Shown here one piece after another: positions 1 through 8,478 of a stretch of DNA of 42,148 nt (positions are counted from its first letter, which is position 1; each line of letters starts with the position of its first letter). The stretch covers positions 1-42,148 of the forward strand of contig PAMD01000009.1 in the NCBI GenBank assembly GCA_002707145.1, read 5' to 3'. A program made the position numbers and the translations under genes. Under the pieces are notes generated by a model. It was not told the origin of the DNA, did not search any database, and worked only from the letters and a program-made list of their open reading frames with translations. The DNA is from Flavobacteriales bacterium (lineage in GTDB: Bacteria; Bacteroidota; Bacteroidia; Flavobacteriales; UBA7430).

Positions 1-899
1 GGCTGTCCATCAACTCCATCAACTCCTGGCTGTCCATCAGCTCCATCAGCTCCTTGATTTCCATCAGCTCCTGGCAAACCTTGAGGGCCCTGATCTCCTG
101 TTGGACCCGGGGCTCCTGTACTTCCATCAACTCCATCAACTCCAGCAGGTCCTGCTGGTCCTGCTGGTCCTGTTAAACCTTGAAGACCTTGAGGTCCTAT
201 AGGACCGTTTTTTCCAGGTGCTCCTTCTTCTCCAGCTTCTCCAGCTTCTCCCTTTAATGAACTTAAAAAGATAGTCTCATCTCCTGAATTATCTTGTTGT
301 AACCATATATCGTATGCGCTTAGTCCATCTTTTCCTAATTGGCCCGGGTCTCCCTTTTCTCCAGGAGGTCCTGCCGGTCCTTGTGGTCCCATTGGTCCTC
401 CTGCAGGTCCTTGCGGCCCTGGAGGTCCTGTTGGTCCAGCAGGTCCTTGCGCGCCTATTACATTATTATCTAATGGGGGCGGTTGCGCTGAAGACCCGTC
501 AACAAAACCTATTTTTAATTTAGGGGTTGTTATTGTTTTTGGTTCTGGATAATAATCTGTCCAAACCAAACCGACAGTAGCGTATACATCGTTAGCAACA
601 AAATTTTGATTGTATTGACCTTCTAATGTGAATTCAATAAAACCTTCTTGGCCTGGATCATTTCCTCCAATTGAAATTGGCAATGATTTTCCAGGAATAG
701 AAGGATGTGCATAGCTTAATACTCTTCTACCGACATCATCGAATATTGTGACTGTAATAGCATCAACTGTTGATAAATCTAATTGTGTATTTAAATAGTC
801 TTTATAGATTATAAGTCTAATAGGACAATCATCCCCAGCTGCAAAACTGGTAATAGATTCAACGTAGAGTATTACATCTTCTTGAGATACGTAAGACAT
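1..899 (-). CDS. Collagen-like tail fibre/structural protein (3' end outside window)
   Basis: The frame is open from ATG at 899 to the left edge, so the C-terminus is missing. About 155 N-terminal residues form a non-repetitive beta-rich region (starts [16 protein letters not shown]). Gly-X-Y repeats follow ([12 protein letters not shown], then [13 protein letters not shown]), interrupted by one globular patch with the motif [18 protein letters not shown] that is common in phage collagen-like fibre proteins. Collagen repeats in phages form trimeric shafts of tail or head fibres, so a virion surface role is likely. The N-terminal region may be the baseplate or tail attachment domain. Confident as a structural collagen-like gene; its exact location on the particle is unknown. 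Confidence 0.85.
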   Translation of the reverse strand, partial: MSYVSQEDVILYVESITSFAAGDDCPIRLIIYKDYLNTQLDLSTVDAITVTIFDDVGRRVLSYAHPSIPGKSLPISIGGNDPGQEGFIEFTLEGQYNQNFVANDVYATVGLVWTDYYPEPKTITTPKLKIGFVDGSSAQPPPLDNNVIGAQGPAGPTGPPGPQGPAGGPMGPQGPAGPPGEKGDPGQLGKDGLSAYDIWLQQDNSGDETIFLSSLKGEAGEAGEEGAPGKNGPIGPQGLQGLTGPAGPAGPAGVDGVDGSTGAPGPTGDQGPQGLPGADGNQGADGADGQPGVDGVDGQ

Positions 900-941
900 T
901 TAGTTTTTTATATTTTTTATTCTATTGATTTATATATTCTT

Positions 942-1649
942 TTAAAACATATAATCTTTAAGAAGTCTATAGTAAAGTTTACACTTCAACACAAAATCAA
1001 TAGATTCTATTGAATTAAAACTTTTATTAAGGTTACAGTTTAAAATTATAGATTGATTTCCATTTTCTTTAAGAGTCGAAACAAAATCTAAAATCTTGTT
1101 AGGATAGTATTTTGTTTGTTCTACTAATTTTAAATCAAAATCTTTCCACTCTTCGCAATCTGAAGGGTTTAAAAAGGTATAAAGTCTAGTCCAATCTTCA
1201 TCTGAATTAGATACAAAGGCATAGCCGTTAGAAATTAAAAGAGGCCTTTCAGGTATATAACTAACTTTTAAAGCATCGTCAATATCTCTCCACTTTATTC
1301 TAAAAAGACTATGAAGAGCTTCAAACTCAAGTACCCCTAATTCAGCAATATCACAAAGTATTTCTATTTCTTTTGAATTATCTTTTTGTGGAGTGTCCCA
1401 TATAATTCTCATTAATACAGGGTCGATGCCTACAATATCTCTATCATCGTAAGACATTAATTCTTTTTCTGTTTTAAATTTGTAAAAGCAGACTAGATGA
1501 TCCTCTATAAAGTCCATAGCCTCGTGAATATCTCCAGCATCTATCATTTCTTGAGCCTTTGAAACACTACCCAATAACCTATATTTTTTTGATTCAAAAT
1601 CTATAGGTTCTTCATAAAACCATTTTGTAACATTTACACCATCTTTCAT
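942..1649 (-). CDS. Hypothetical protein, 235 aa
   Basis: A long minus-strand frame with an A/T-rich leader. I do not recognise the family. The protein is soluble and acidic, with no signal peptide or membrane segment. The stretch near residues 30-50 (AQEMIDAGDIHEAMDFIEDH) is a helical segment with some resemblance to the UVR-like hairpins of neighbouring small proteins, but it lacks their E-Y/F-E core, so I do not count it. It lies just upstream of the collagen-like gene on the same strand and is probably co-transcribed with it. Confidence 0.7.
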   Translation of the reverse strand: MKDGVNVTKWFYEEPIDFESKKYRLLGSVSKAQEMIDAGDIHEAMDFIEDHLVCFYKFKTEKELMSYDDRDIVGIDPVLMRIIWDTPQKDNSKEIEILCDIAELGVLEFEALHSLFRIKWRDIDDALKVSYIPERPLLISNGYAFVSNSDEDWTRLYTFLNPSDCEEWKDFDLKLVEQTKYYPNKILDFVSTLKENGNQSIILNCNLNKSFNSIESIDFVLKCKLYYRLLKDYMF

Positions 1650-1679
1650 GTATTATTTATCCATGAAAGTAGGGATAAT

Positions 1680-1943
1680 TTAAGATTGTTTTATACTTTC
1701 TTCGGAATTTATTTGAAGACCATGAGTTAGTACGAACCATGAAATTTCTATTTCTGCAAGCTTTCTACTGATTTTTAAATCTTCCATTAGAAATTTAACG
1801 CCCCAATTCATGAATTTAGATTGTTCTTCTTTTGATGTTGTATATCTCATAAACCAATTTGATGTATTTTCTACGTCTTCATATGTCTTGTTATGAGGTT
1901 TAAGTTGTTTATTAATAAGTTGAATTAATGTCTGCTTTTCCAT
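1680..1943 (-). CDS. Hypothetical protein, 87 aa
   Basis: A small soluble, mostly helical protein of unknown family, with no cysteine pairs or membrane segment. It has two Trp-rich patches (NWFMRY and FMNWGVKFLMED). It sits between other small minus-strand genes with short gaps of 30 and 16 nt, consistent with membership of the ClpP-containing operon. Function unknown. Confidence 0.65.
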   Translation of the reverse strand: MEKQTLIQLINKQLKPHNKTYEDVENTSNWFMRYTTSKEEQSKFMNWGVKFLMEDLKISRKLAEIEISWFVLTHGLQINSEESIKQS

Positions 1944-1959
1944 TTTGTAAGTTTAAAAA

Positions 1960-2142
1960 TTAAAATTCTATTAAAAGGTTTCTATCCTTTAGGTTTATAT
2001 AATCATCCCATTCTATAGTCACACATAAATTTTGAAGTACACTATGGTCTGATCCGTATTCGACCTTGTTTTCTGCACCCTTCTTCATATTATCATATAA
2101 ATATTGAGCGTCTTTTTTATTAATATAAATAGTTACCTTCAT
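1960..2142 (-). CDS. Hypothetical protein, 60 aa
   Basis: A very short protein starting MKVTIYINKKDAQYLYDNM. It looks like a beta strand, a helix and further strands, with no recognised domain. Its start lies 1 nt past the end of the clpP gene, which implies translational coupling to clpP. Function unknown. Confidence 0.6.
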   Translation of the reverse strand: MKVTIYINKKDAQYLYDNMKKGAENKVEYGSDHSVLQNLCVTIEWDDYINLKDRNLLIEF

Positions 2143-2143
2143 T

Positions 2144-2839
2144 TTACCAAGGTTTGCTTCCTCCAGAAGGGGTTACTATCTCATCAATGATTCCATAATC
2201 TAAAGATTCTTTTGAACTTAACCAAAGGTCTCTAGTAGCATCGTTTTTTACCTGTTCTGCCGTTTTATCACAGTATTCTCCAAGTAATTCAAAAAGAATA
2301 TTATTTACTTTTTGCCATTCAGCCCAATCAATTTCAGCGTCTTGTATATTTCCTCTAAAACCTCCACTTGACTGGTGCAACATTGTTCTACTAAAGCGTA
2401 AACTCATTCTTTTACCTTTTGTTCCGGCTCCTAATAATACCGAGCCCATTGAAGCTGCCATTCCGGTATTAATAGTTCTAATATCATTATTAACATAGTC
2501 CATTACATCAACCATGGAAAGGCCAGATTTAACTGAACCTCCTGGGCTATCAATATGCATTGTAATATCTTCTGTTGAATTATTACTTAAAAACATTAAT
2601 TGAGCTTGTATAACGGTAGACATGTCGTCGTTTACAGGTCCTGCAACCCATAATAATCTGTCCATCATTAATCTTGAGAATATATCCATTTGGGTAACTC
2701 TCATTTCTCTTTCTTCGAGAATATATGGAGTAATAGAAGCCTCTATTTGGTTTCCATAATAATCTAATTTGCTTGAAGATATACCTTTCTCTGATCTTGC
2801 GTATCTTTCAAATTCTTTTTCTTTTGGGTAATAGTGCAT
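2144..2839 (-). CDS. clpP: ClpP-type serine protease, phage-encoded
   Basis: 231 residues, slightly longer than cellular ClpP (about 195-210) because of an N-terminal extension of about 50 residues. The ClpP fold signatures are present: MHIDSPGGSV, then GMAASMGS with nucleophile Ser130, MLHQSSGG with His155, and DATRDLWLSS with Asp204. The catalytic triad is intact. ClpP forms two stacked heptamers that degrade substrates fed in by an AAA+ unfoldase. A ClpC-like unfoldase with a ClpP-docking tripeptide is encoded about 1.3 kb upstream on the same strand, and a tmRNA heads the unit. An alternative role is a head-maturation protease (some phages use ClpP-fold prohead proteases), but the canonical triad spacing and the ClpC neighbour favour true ClpP. 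Confidence 0.9.
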   Translation of the reverse strand: MHYYPKEKEFERYARSEKGISSSKLDYYGNQIEASITPYILEEREMRVTQMDIFSRLMMDRLLWVAGPVNDDMSTVIQAQLMFLSNNSTEDITMHIDSPGGSVKSGLSMVDVMDYVNNDIRTINTGMAASMGSVLLGAGTKGKRMSLRFSRTMLHQSSGGFRGNIQDAEIDWAEWQKVNNILFELLGEYCDKTAEQVKNDATRDLWLSSKESLDYGIIDEIVTPSGGSKPW

Positions 2840-2842
2840 TTG

Positions 2843-3145
2843 TTATAAGTTTTTTTGTAGTTCGTTTATAAACCCACAGGTTTCGTATTCTTCTATTAAT
2901 TTAAAGTAGTCTAAAGATTTTTTAATAGCTTTCGGAAAACCATCTTCGGGTAGGTATAATTCATAAATATTTTCGTCTTCATCTACTATCGTACATAATA
3001 TTTCTCTTTTCTCAATTCCTTCAATTCTATTATTTATATGTTCAACTATTCTTCTAAAAAATAAATCATGCTTAGAAGAAAGGTACATGTCAAAATCTCC
3101 TTGTATTATATATTTAGCGTCCATATAAAAAGTTGGAATTTTCAT
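2843..3145 (-). CDS. Small UVR-like-motif protein, 100 aa
   Basis: The N-terminal part is a small alpha/beta domain (MKIPTFYMDAKYIIQGDFDM...). The last 30 residues contain SLDYFKLIEEYETCGFINEL, a helical hairpin with the E-Y-E-x-C core that resembles UVR (UvrB/UvrC) motifs. The same core recurs in several small proteins of this window and in the phage ClpC. It lies 3 nt upstream of clpP, so the two are probably translated together. A role as a ClpC/ClpP adaptor is a hypothesis only. Domain similarity is judged by eye. Confidence 0.65.
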   Translation of the reverse strand: MKIPTFYMDAKYIIQGDFDMYLSSKHDLFFRRIVEHINNRIEGIEKREILCTIVDEDENIYELYLPEDGFPKAIKKSLDYFKLIEEYETCGFINELQKNL

Positions 3146-3148
3146 GCA

Positions 3149-4069
3149 TTAAATTTCAAAATATTCTTTAATTATTTCTTTATACTTTTCTTCTTTAATG
3201 TTTAATTCTATACTTTCTTTGATTTTATCTAAAAAGCTGATTGCAAATTCTGTCATTTCAAATTTACCATTATTTCTTATAAAGAAAGGAAACTTTAACT
3301 TAAGACCATATCTATCATGCTCTTTTTCGCTTATTATTTTATTTGCTAAATCGAAATGTTTTTCATAAAAATGTAAATTATCAGCAAAATGAAAATAAGA
3401 ACCTAATTCTAAAGCCTCATCATTTGCATTACCTCCGTTTTTCATTCTTTCTGACCAGACAAGTTGATAAACTGTTTGGTGAAGAAATGAAAAGAAGGGT
3501 GCATCAAACGTAAGACCGTAAAACATATCATTCGATCTCATTTGAATTTTCATATGTAGCTTATTATTTCTAATAAAGAAATTAGCATACATAGTACATA
3601 CAAAATCTTTATTACCTTCAAACTGAAATTCTGGTCTATTAAAAAACATAATAGCCTGTCTACTGTTTTTATCTTTAACAAGACTATCAACAACCCAATC
3701 TAGTTGTTCGTTAAATATAAGTGAGCCATAATTAGAATTTATTTCATTTGTTCCAGGGTTTGTAATACCTTTCCAAAACGAACTAAAATTATTTATGTAA
3801 TTAATATCTCTATCTTTGTTTAAGTACCATGCTAATTCACCTGCGAAATATTTCCAATTAAAAGGTCTAGCCTTAAAATCTGCGATAGGTTGGAGTGGGT
3901 CGATTTTAATAGAACCAAATATCTGTTCTTTAACCTTTAAACCTCTGGGATCCGCATTTTGGTTAAGATTATTTATAAGATTTAAATTGTCTTTAAAAAT
4001 TCTAGATAAACTATTGTCTTGTTCTACTGTTTTGTCTACAGTATTACTTACTACATGTGGTGATTTCAT
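3149..4069 (-). CDS. Thymidylate synthase / dCMP hydroxymethylase family protein
   Basis: 306 residues with the thymidylate synthase fold signatures in order: DKNSRQAIMFF (phosphate-binding Arg of the partner subunit), FVCTM with the presumed catalytic Cys158, RSNDMFYGLTFD at 178-189, and LHFYEKH around 232-238 (equivalent to HxYxNH). The residue that is Asn in thymidylate synthase (GLPFN) is Asp189 here. In the T4 family an Asp at this position is the known determinant for dCMP over dUMP, so dCMP 5-hydroxymethyltransferase is the more specific guess. The gene lies between clpC and the UVR-like/clpP pair. The leading 60 residues are poorly conserved. Family assignment is confident, substrate is inferred. 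Confidence 0.75.
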   Translation of the reverse strand: MKSPHVVSNTVDKTVEQDNSLSRIFKDNLNLINNLNQNADPRGLKVKEQIFGSIKIDPLQPIADFKARPFNWKYFAGELAWYLNKDRDINYINNFSSFWKGITNPGTNEINSNYGSLIFNEQLDWVVDSLVKDKNSRQAIMFFNRPEFQFEGNKDFVCTMYANFFIRNNKLHMKIQMRSNDMFYGLTFDAPFFSFLHQTVYQLVWSERMKNGGNANDEALELGSYFHFADNLHFYEKHFDLANKIISEKEHDRYGLKLKFPFFIRNNGKFEMTEFAISFLDKIKESIELNIKEEKYKEIIKEYFEI

Positions 4070-4096
4070 TTATATTAATTTATAGTTATTATATGC

Positions 4097-6103
4097 CTAT
4101 TTTATAGAAAGTTTATCTTCTTTAGGTATTTTAACAACCGTTATAGTATCTCCTCTTTTAATTTTCTTTTGAATAATAGCATCTGCAACAATATCTTCCA
4201 CGTGAGATTGTATAGCTCTTTTAAGAGGTCTAGCTCCATATGCTGGTTCATATCCTTCTTTTGCTAAAAACTTTTTAGCTTCAGCAGATATGCTTACTTT
4301 AATTTCTATTTCTAGCATTCTTTCTATAAACTCAGATATTTCAACATCTACTATTTCTAGTATATTATCTTCTGATAACTGATCGAAAAGAATAATTTCA
4401 TCAAGTCTATTTAAAAATTCTGGGCTAAATTTGTTTTTTAATTCTTTTTTAATTATAGCATCTATTTTATCATTATGTTTTCCAGCTTCTCCTTTAGATT
4501 GGAAGCCAATTCCTGTTCCAAAATCTGCTATTCTTCTTGCTCCGACATTTGAAGTTAATACAATAATTGTATTTGTAAAATCAACAGTTCTTCCAAGAGA
4601 ATCAGTTAATCTACCTTCATCTAATACCTGCAATAGCATATTGAATACATCAGGATGGGCCTTTTCTATCTCGTCAAATAATACTACAGAATAGGGTTTA
4701 CGTCTAACCATCTCTGTTAATTGGCCTCCTTCTTCATGACCAACATATCCTGGAGGTGAACCAACAAGTCTGCTGACGTTAAACTTTTCTTGATACTCTG
4801 ACATATCGATTCTAATAAAAGAGTCTTCATCTCCAAATAGGTATTCTGAAAGTGCCTTAACTGTTTGAGTTTTACCAACACCAGTTGGACCTAAAAACAT
4901 AAAACTTCCTGTTGGTTTTTTATAACTCGCAACTCCTGCTCTACTTCTTTTAATAACTCTTGTTAAGGTTTCGATTGCTGTATTTTGACCTATTATATTT
5001 CCTTTTAACTCTTCTTCCATATTAACTATCATATTGAGCTCGTCTCCTGATAGTCTTTTTAATGGAATTCCTGTTTGAAGAGAAATGGTTTCAGCAACAT
5101 CTTCTTCAGTCACAGGCCTCTTCTTCTTTTTAAGAGACTCTTCCCATTTTTCATTCTCAATTTCTATCTTTTTCCTTATTTCTATTTCTTGATCGCGACA
5201 ATACGCTGCTTTTTCGTAGTCTTGTTCTCTAACTGCAGTAGCTTTATTATCCCCACATTCTTTTAATTCTAAGTCAAGTTTCTTAATATTGGCGGGTACC
5301 TTTACGTCAGCTAGGTTTTTTCTAGCACCTGTTTCATCCATTAAATCTATTGCTTTATCTGGCAATTCTCTACTCTTTAAATATCGTTCACTTAATTTTA
5401 CGCACGCTTTAATAGAATCTTCGTTATAAACTACATTATGGTGATCTTCATAACTATCTTTTATTCTTGTTAATATTTCTATAGTTTCTTCACTTGAAGG
5501 CGGGTCGATAAATACTTCCTGAAACCTTCTGGTTAAAGCGCCGTCATCTTCAATATTTTCTCTATATTCATCTAATGTAGTAGCGCCGATGCATTGCACA
5601 GTACCTCTAGCTAATGCTGGTTTTAATATATTACTAGCATCTAATGAACCACTAACACCTCCTGCTCCGACAAGAGTATGAATCTCATCTATAAACACTA
5701 TAATATCCGGAGACTTTTTAAGTTCGTCTACTATCATTTTCATTCTCTCTTCAAACTCTCCTCGATACTTAGTACCTGCTACAATTGTAGTCATATTAAG
5801 ACTAACTACCTTTTTATTTAATAAAAGCCTTGGTACTTTTTTATTAATGATTCGTTGGGCAATGGCTTCAACAATTGCTGTTTTACCTACTCCTGGATCC
5901 CCAAGAATTATAGGATTGTTTTTCTTTTTTCTAGAAAGTATTTGACATATTCTAAATACTTCTTTATCTCTTCCTATTATTTTATCCAACTTCCCTTCTG
6001 ATGCAAGTTTAGTTAAGTCTTCTCCAAATGTATCTAAAAACGGCGTTCCTTTTTTATTGGACTTACCACTATCCTGTCTTTCAAAATCTCCAGCGTAACT
6101 CAT
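4097..6103 (-). CDS. clpC: ClpC-like AAA+ unfoldase lacking the Clp N-domain
   Basis: 668 residues, compared with about 810-850 for cellular ClpC; the N-terminal double Clp repeat is absent. Domain 1 has Walker A GDPGVGKT (68-75) and Walker B VFIDEIHTLVGAG (136-148). The middle region carries a UVR motif (AVREQDYEKAAYCRDQE, 290-306), diagnostic for ClpC rather than ClpB or ClpA. Domain 2 has GPTGVGKT (405-412) and LFDEIEKAHPDV (475-486). The loop DFGTGIGFQSK contains the IGF tripeptide (532-534) used by ClpA/C/X to dock on ClpP. Without the N-domain it cannot use the usual adaptor docking site, which makes the phage UVR-like small proteins interesting partners. Role: ATP-driven unfolding of substrates into ClpP. 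Confidence 0.92.
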   Translation of the reverse strand: MSYAGDFERQDSGKSNKKGTPFLDTFGEDLTKLASEGKLDKIIGRDKEVFRICQILSRKKKNNPIILGDPGVGKTAIVEAIAQRIINKKVPRLLLNKKVVSLNMTTIVAGTKYRGEFEERMKMIVDELKKSPDIIVFIDEIHTLVGAGGVSGSLDASNILKPALARGTVQCIGATTLDEYRENIEDDGALTRRFQEVFIDPPSSEETIEILTRIKDSYEDHHNVVYNEDSIKACVKLSERYLKSRELPDKAIDLMDETGARKNLADVKVPANIKKLDLELKECGDNKATAVREQDYEKAAYCRDQEIEIRKKIEIENEKWEESLKKKKRPVTEEDVAETISLQTGIPLKRLSGDELNMIVNMEEELKGNIIGQNTAIETLTRVIKRSRAGVASYKKPTGSFMFLGPTGVGKTQTVKALSEYLFGDEDSFIRIDMSEYQEKFNVSRLVGSPPGYVGHEEGGQLTEMVRRKPYSVVLFDEIEKAHPDVFNMLLQVLDEGRLTDSLGRTVDFTNTIIVLTSNVGARRIADFGTGIGFQSKGEAGKHNDKIDAIIKKELKNKFSPEFLNRLDEIILFDQLSEDNILEIVDVEISEFIERMLEIEIKVSISAEAKKFLAKEGYEPAYGARPLKRAIQSHVEDIVADAIIQKKIKRGDTITVVKIPKEDKLSIK

Positions 6104-6163
6104 GTATTTAATTTTTTTATATTTATTCTATTCTTATTTCTAAAAAAGTTTATGTTTAAAGGT

Positions 6164-6904
6164 TTATTTATTAAATTTATTTCTGTAACCTTTCATTAAG
6201 TTATTAGCCAATAACTTTGTGGCTATAAAACCGAAAAATATCATAAGTATCATTATAGAATCTCGTGCAAACATTGAATTGTTTAAATTATAATTCCATA
6301 AACCATGATATGCACCCGCACATACTACTCCAATAGAAGAATAAACAAACTGTTTTACTCTTGGCCATTTTTTCATAACAACCCCGAAAACGCTTCTAGA
6401 ATAAAATGCACCTGTGTTTAATTTTCCTAGTCCATACCAGTAACCGCAGAACATTCCAAAAAACATATGAGCTAATACTGCCGTAAAGTTTCTTGTTTCT
6501 AAAACAAATTCTCCGTACCTTTGCATATATACCATGTTTTCTTCAATAGCAAAACCAAGCCCTACCATCGCTGAGTAATACATATAACATATAGGGTGGA
6601 TTTCTTTTTCCTTTATAGCCCATTTCATTAACATTAAAAAGGCTAAAAATTTAGCAAGTTCTTCTCTAAAACCTACAACATAAAACCATTTTTTAAATTC
6701 ACTTAAACAATTGTAGTCTACTGGCGGAAATATTAAATACATAAAATGTAATAACGTAATAGATACGAACCCTAGAATTATTGCTTTTAAACTATCTCTA
6801 AAACTTATAGATTTATAAGGTGATGTTAGGTAAATAATTAACATATAGAGAAATGGAATTCCAAAGAAAGAGAATAACAAATCATAGTTAAAACCCATAA
6901 ACAT
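6164..6904 (-). CDS. PrsW-like intramembrane protease
   Basis: 246 residues with about seven hydrophobic segments. The PrsW-family hallmarks are present: FREELAKF (Glu81-Glu82) in one membrane helix, GFAIEEN (117-123) in another, and His146 in AHMFFG. In Bacillus, PrsW makes the first cut in an anti-sigma factor, releasing sigma-W. In a phage this could modulate a host envelope-stress sigma/anti-sigma pair or process a membrane protein. The gene is in the ssrA-clpC-clpP unit with small membrane-protein genes upstream. Family call is good; substrate unknown. Confidence 0.75.
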   Translation of the reverse strand: MFMGFNYDLLFSFFGIPFLYMLIIYLTSPYKSISFRDSLKAIILGFVSITLLHFMYLIFPPVDYNCLSEFKKWFYVVGFREELAKFLAFLMLMKWAIKEKEIHPICYMYYSAMVGLGFAIEENMVYMQRYGEFVLETRNFTAVLAHMFFGMFCGYWYGLGKLNTGAFYSRSVFGVVMKKWPRVKQFVYSSIGVVCAGAYHGLWNYNLNNSMFARDSIMILMIFFGFIATKLLANNLMKGYRNKFNK

Positions 6905-6987
6905 TTTTATTTTTAATTATGTATCGAACCCTTGTTTAAGTTTTTGTCAAATGGAGCAATATAATCATAGTATAGTAATAAAAGAAT

Positions 6988-7278
6988 CTAAAACTTTTGG
7001 CTTTTTTCCCACCAGTTCATTCTTTTAAGCCCTTTATATATGCTATATGGCTGTAAAATGATTCCAATAAGAAAACCATATACTGCTATAAACGTACCTA
7101 ATACTGGCCAGATAGGGATCCATCCTTCGTTATATTCTTGTATTACAGGTCCTGGCACATAAAATGCCATAAAGAAACCGAATAGAGTTCCTATTATTTT
7201 TAAAATACCTCTTCCGTTGTTAAAGTAATGGTCTTTAAAAACCCATTGAAAATATGTCGGTGTAGTTTTATGTTTCAT
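6988..7278 (-). CDS. Small membrane protein, 96 aa, two TM segments
   Basis: Two hydrophobic helices (about residues 24-46 and 55-76) separated by a short polar loop (EYNEGWIPI) suggest a hairpin membrane protein. The termini are basic and aromatic (the end is RMNWWEKSQKF). The family is not recognised. A holin is possible from size and topology, but there is no lysozyme gene beside it. Confidence 0.6.
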   Translation of the reverse strand: MKHKTTPTYFQWVFKDHYFNNGRGILKIIGTLFGFFMAFYVPGPVIQEYNEGWIPIWPVLGTFIAVYGFLIGIILQPYSIYKGLKRMNWWEKSQKF

Positions 7279-7355
7279 TATCTAGTAATTATATTTTTTA
7301 TATATCTTCTGGTATGTTATAAAAAATAATATTTTAGTAATTTAATATCATAGTA

Positions 7356-7808
7356 AACTAGGCTGGCGTCTATGTTTTGTTTAATTATTTTTTAATTTTT
7401 AAAGCTTGCATCTCGTTTTCGATTCGTAGAGCTTCAATTTCATCAGTTAAATGTTGATGAATTTTGTCAGCTCTAGAGTCTATTCTACCATCAACTCTAG
7501 AAATGTTAGAATGCATTAGGTCTTCGATATTAACGATATCTTTTTCTATTCTATCAAGTTCATTTGAATGGTCTCTTCTGAGTTCATCAAGTTCCTCGTT
7601 TAAACTTCTAAATTTATCATTATCATCTCTTTCTTTTTCTATCATGTTTATTTTATAGTCTGTTACATTAACTTTAGTATTTATACTTCTAAACGCTGAC
7701 GCCAACATGACTAATGCTGCACCACCAAATAGAGAAACTAAAACCAATACAATTGTCTGTGTTTCCATAATTTAATTACTTTTTTTGTCAAAGAACGCCA
7801 ACCTAGTT
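7356..7808. repeat. Inverted 14-mers flanking the coiled-coil gene
   Basis: AACTAGGCTGGCGT at 7356-7369 and its inverted copy at 7795-7808 (reads AACTAGGTTGGCGT on the minus strand) match at 13 of 14 positions and bracket exactly one gene. They could be protein-binding sites or the edges of a mobile cassette. No target duplication or transposase is visible. Confidence 0.4.
7385..7768 (-). CDS. Membrane-anchored coiled-coil protein, 127 aa
   Basis: An N-terminal hydrophobic segment (about residues 5-26) is followed by a strongly charged, heptad-rich helix to the C-terminus (for example LNEELDELRRDHSNELDRIE). This topology, one membrane anchor plus a long coiled coil, resembles inner-membrane spanins and other membrane-tethered rods, but no partner lipoprotein is adjacent. 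The gene is flanked by near-perfect 14-bp inverted repeats at 7356-7369 and 7795-7808. Confidence 0.65.
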   Translation of the reverse strand: METQTIVLVLVSLFGGAALVMLASAFRSINTKVNVTDYKINMIEKERDDNDKFRSLNEELDELRRDHSNELDRIEKDIVNIEDLMHSNISRVDGRIDSRADKIHQHLTDEIEALRIENEMQALKIKK

Positions 7809-7873
7809 GTTATATTATATATAAGAATTTTTAAGATTGTTTTAAAATAGTCGGCTATTATGGAAGCTACCTA

Positions 7874-8452
7874 CTATTTATACTTTATAAAAATATAAGT
7901 ATTCCAATACAAAACTACTAAAGAGTGTATTATTTCTGGTATTGCAGCACCTTGAAATAAATCAAATACAAATGCTGGTAAAATAGCCATAATTGCAGCG
8001 GTTATCACGTGATGTAAGAATTCGCTGTGTTGTATATTCTTACGTTCAGTGTATGCCATTAACAGGATGGTTAAGGGAAACATAAAGAAATACGACCAGG
8101 CAGCAATGTCATGAATATCTATAGATCCTGGATCCATTGGAACTATTCCAACAATTGCTAATCCAAAAAGACACATTGTAAATACTTGCTTCCATAATCT
8201 CCCGCGTTTAATTCTTCCATTCTCTTCTAGGAATGAGCTTATATTTCTTAACATAAGATGCGATATGAGAACCATTGATATGTTAAACCAATGTTTAACA
8301 TCCTCGTGGACTCCAAATTTAGATAGCTGAATTTCTGTGATATGGTAGTCGGTAATTACCCAACAGTAACATGTAATAAATACAAATATAATAGACGCAA
8401 GAGTTATCTGAAACTTTCGAATCTTCCTTCTCTTAATATATTTCTCATCCAT
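7874..8452 (-). CDS. Polytopic membrane protein, DUF998-like, 192 aa
   Basis: A basic N-terminus (KYIKRRKIRKF) is followed by about six hydrophobic segments. The stretch GLAIVGIVPMDPGSIDIHDIAA resembles the DUF998/Frag1-type pattern (a G-x-P-x-D loop followed by IH at the next helix start). Function of that family is poorly known. It starts 27 nt downstream of the tmRNA 3' end and is therefore probably read from the tmRNA promoter. Confidence 0.6.
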   Translation of the reverse strand: MDEKYIKRRKIRKFQITLASIIFVFITCYCWVITDYHITEIQLSKFGVHEDVKHWFNISMVLISHLMLRNISSFLEENGRIKRGRLWKQVFTMCLFGLAIVGIVPMDPGSIDIHDIAAWSYFFMFPLTILLMAYTERKNIQHSEFLHHVITAAIMAILPAFVFDLFQGAAIPEIIHSLVVLYWNTYIFIKYK

Positions 8453-8478
8453 TATTATCTACATATTTTTTAAAATAG

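Noticed and set aside
314..523. Plus-strand frame of 69 codons over the collagen gene
   Set aside because: It is the antisense shadow of Gly-X-Y codons, which create long low-complexity frames (Leu/Val runs).
942..1649. UVR-like motif in the 235-aa protein
   Set aside because: The segment lacks the E-Y/F-E core, so it was not counted in the family.
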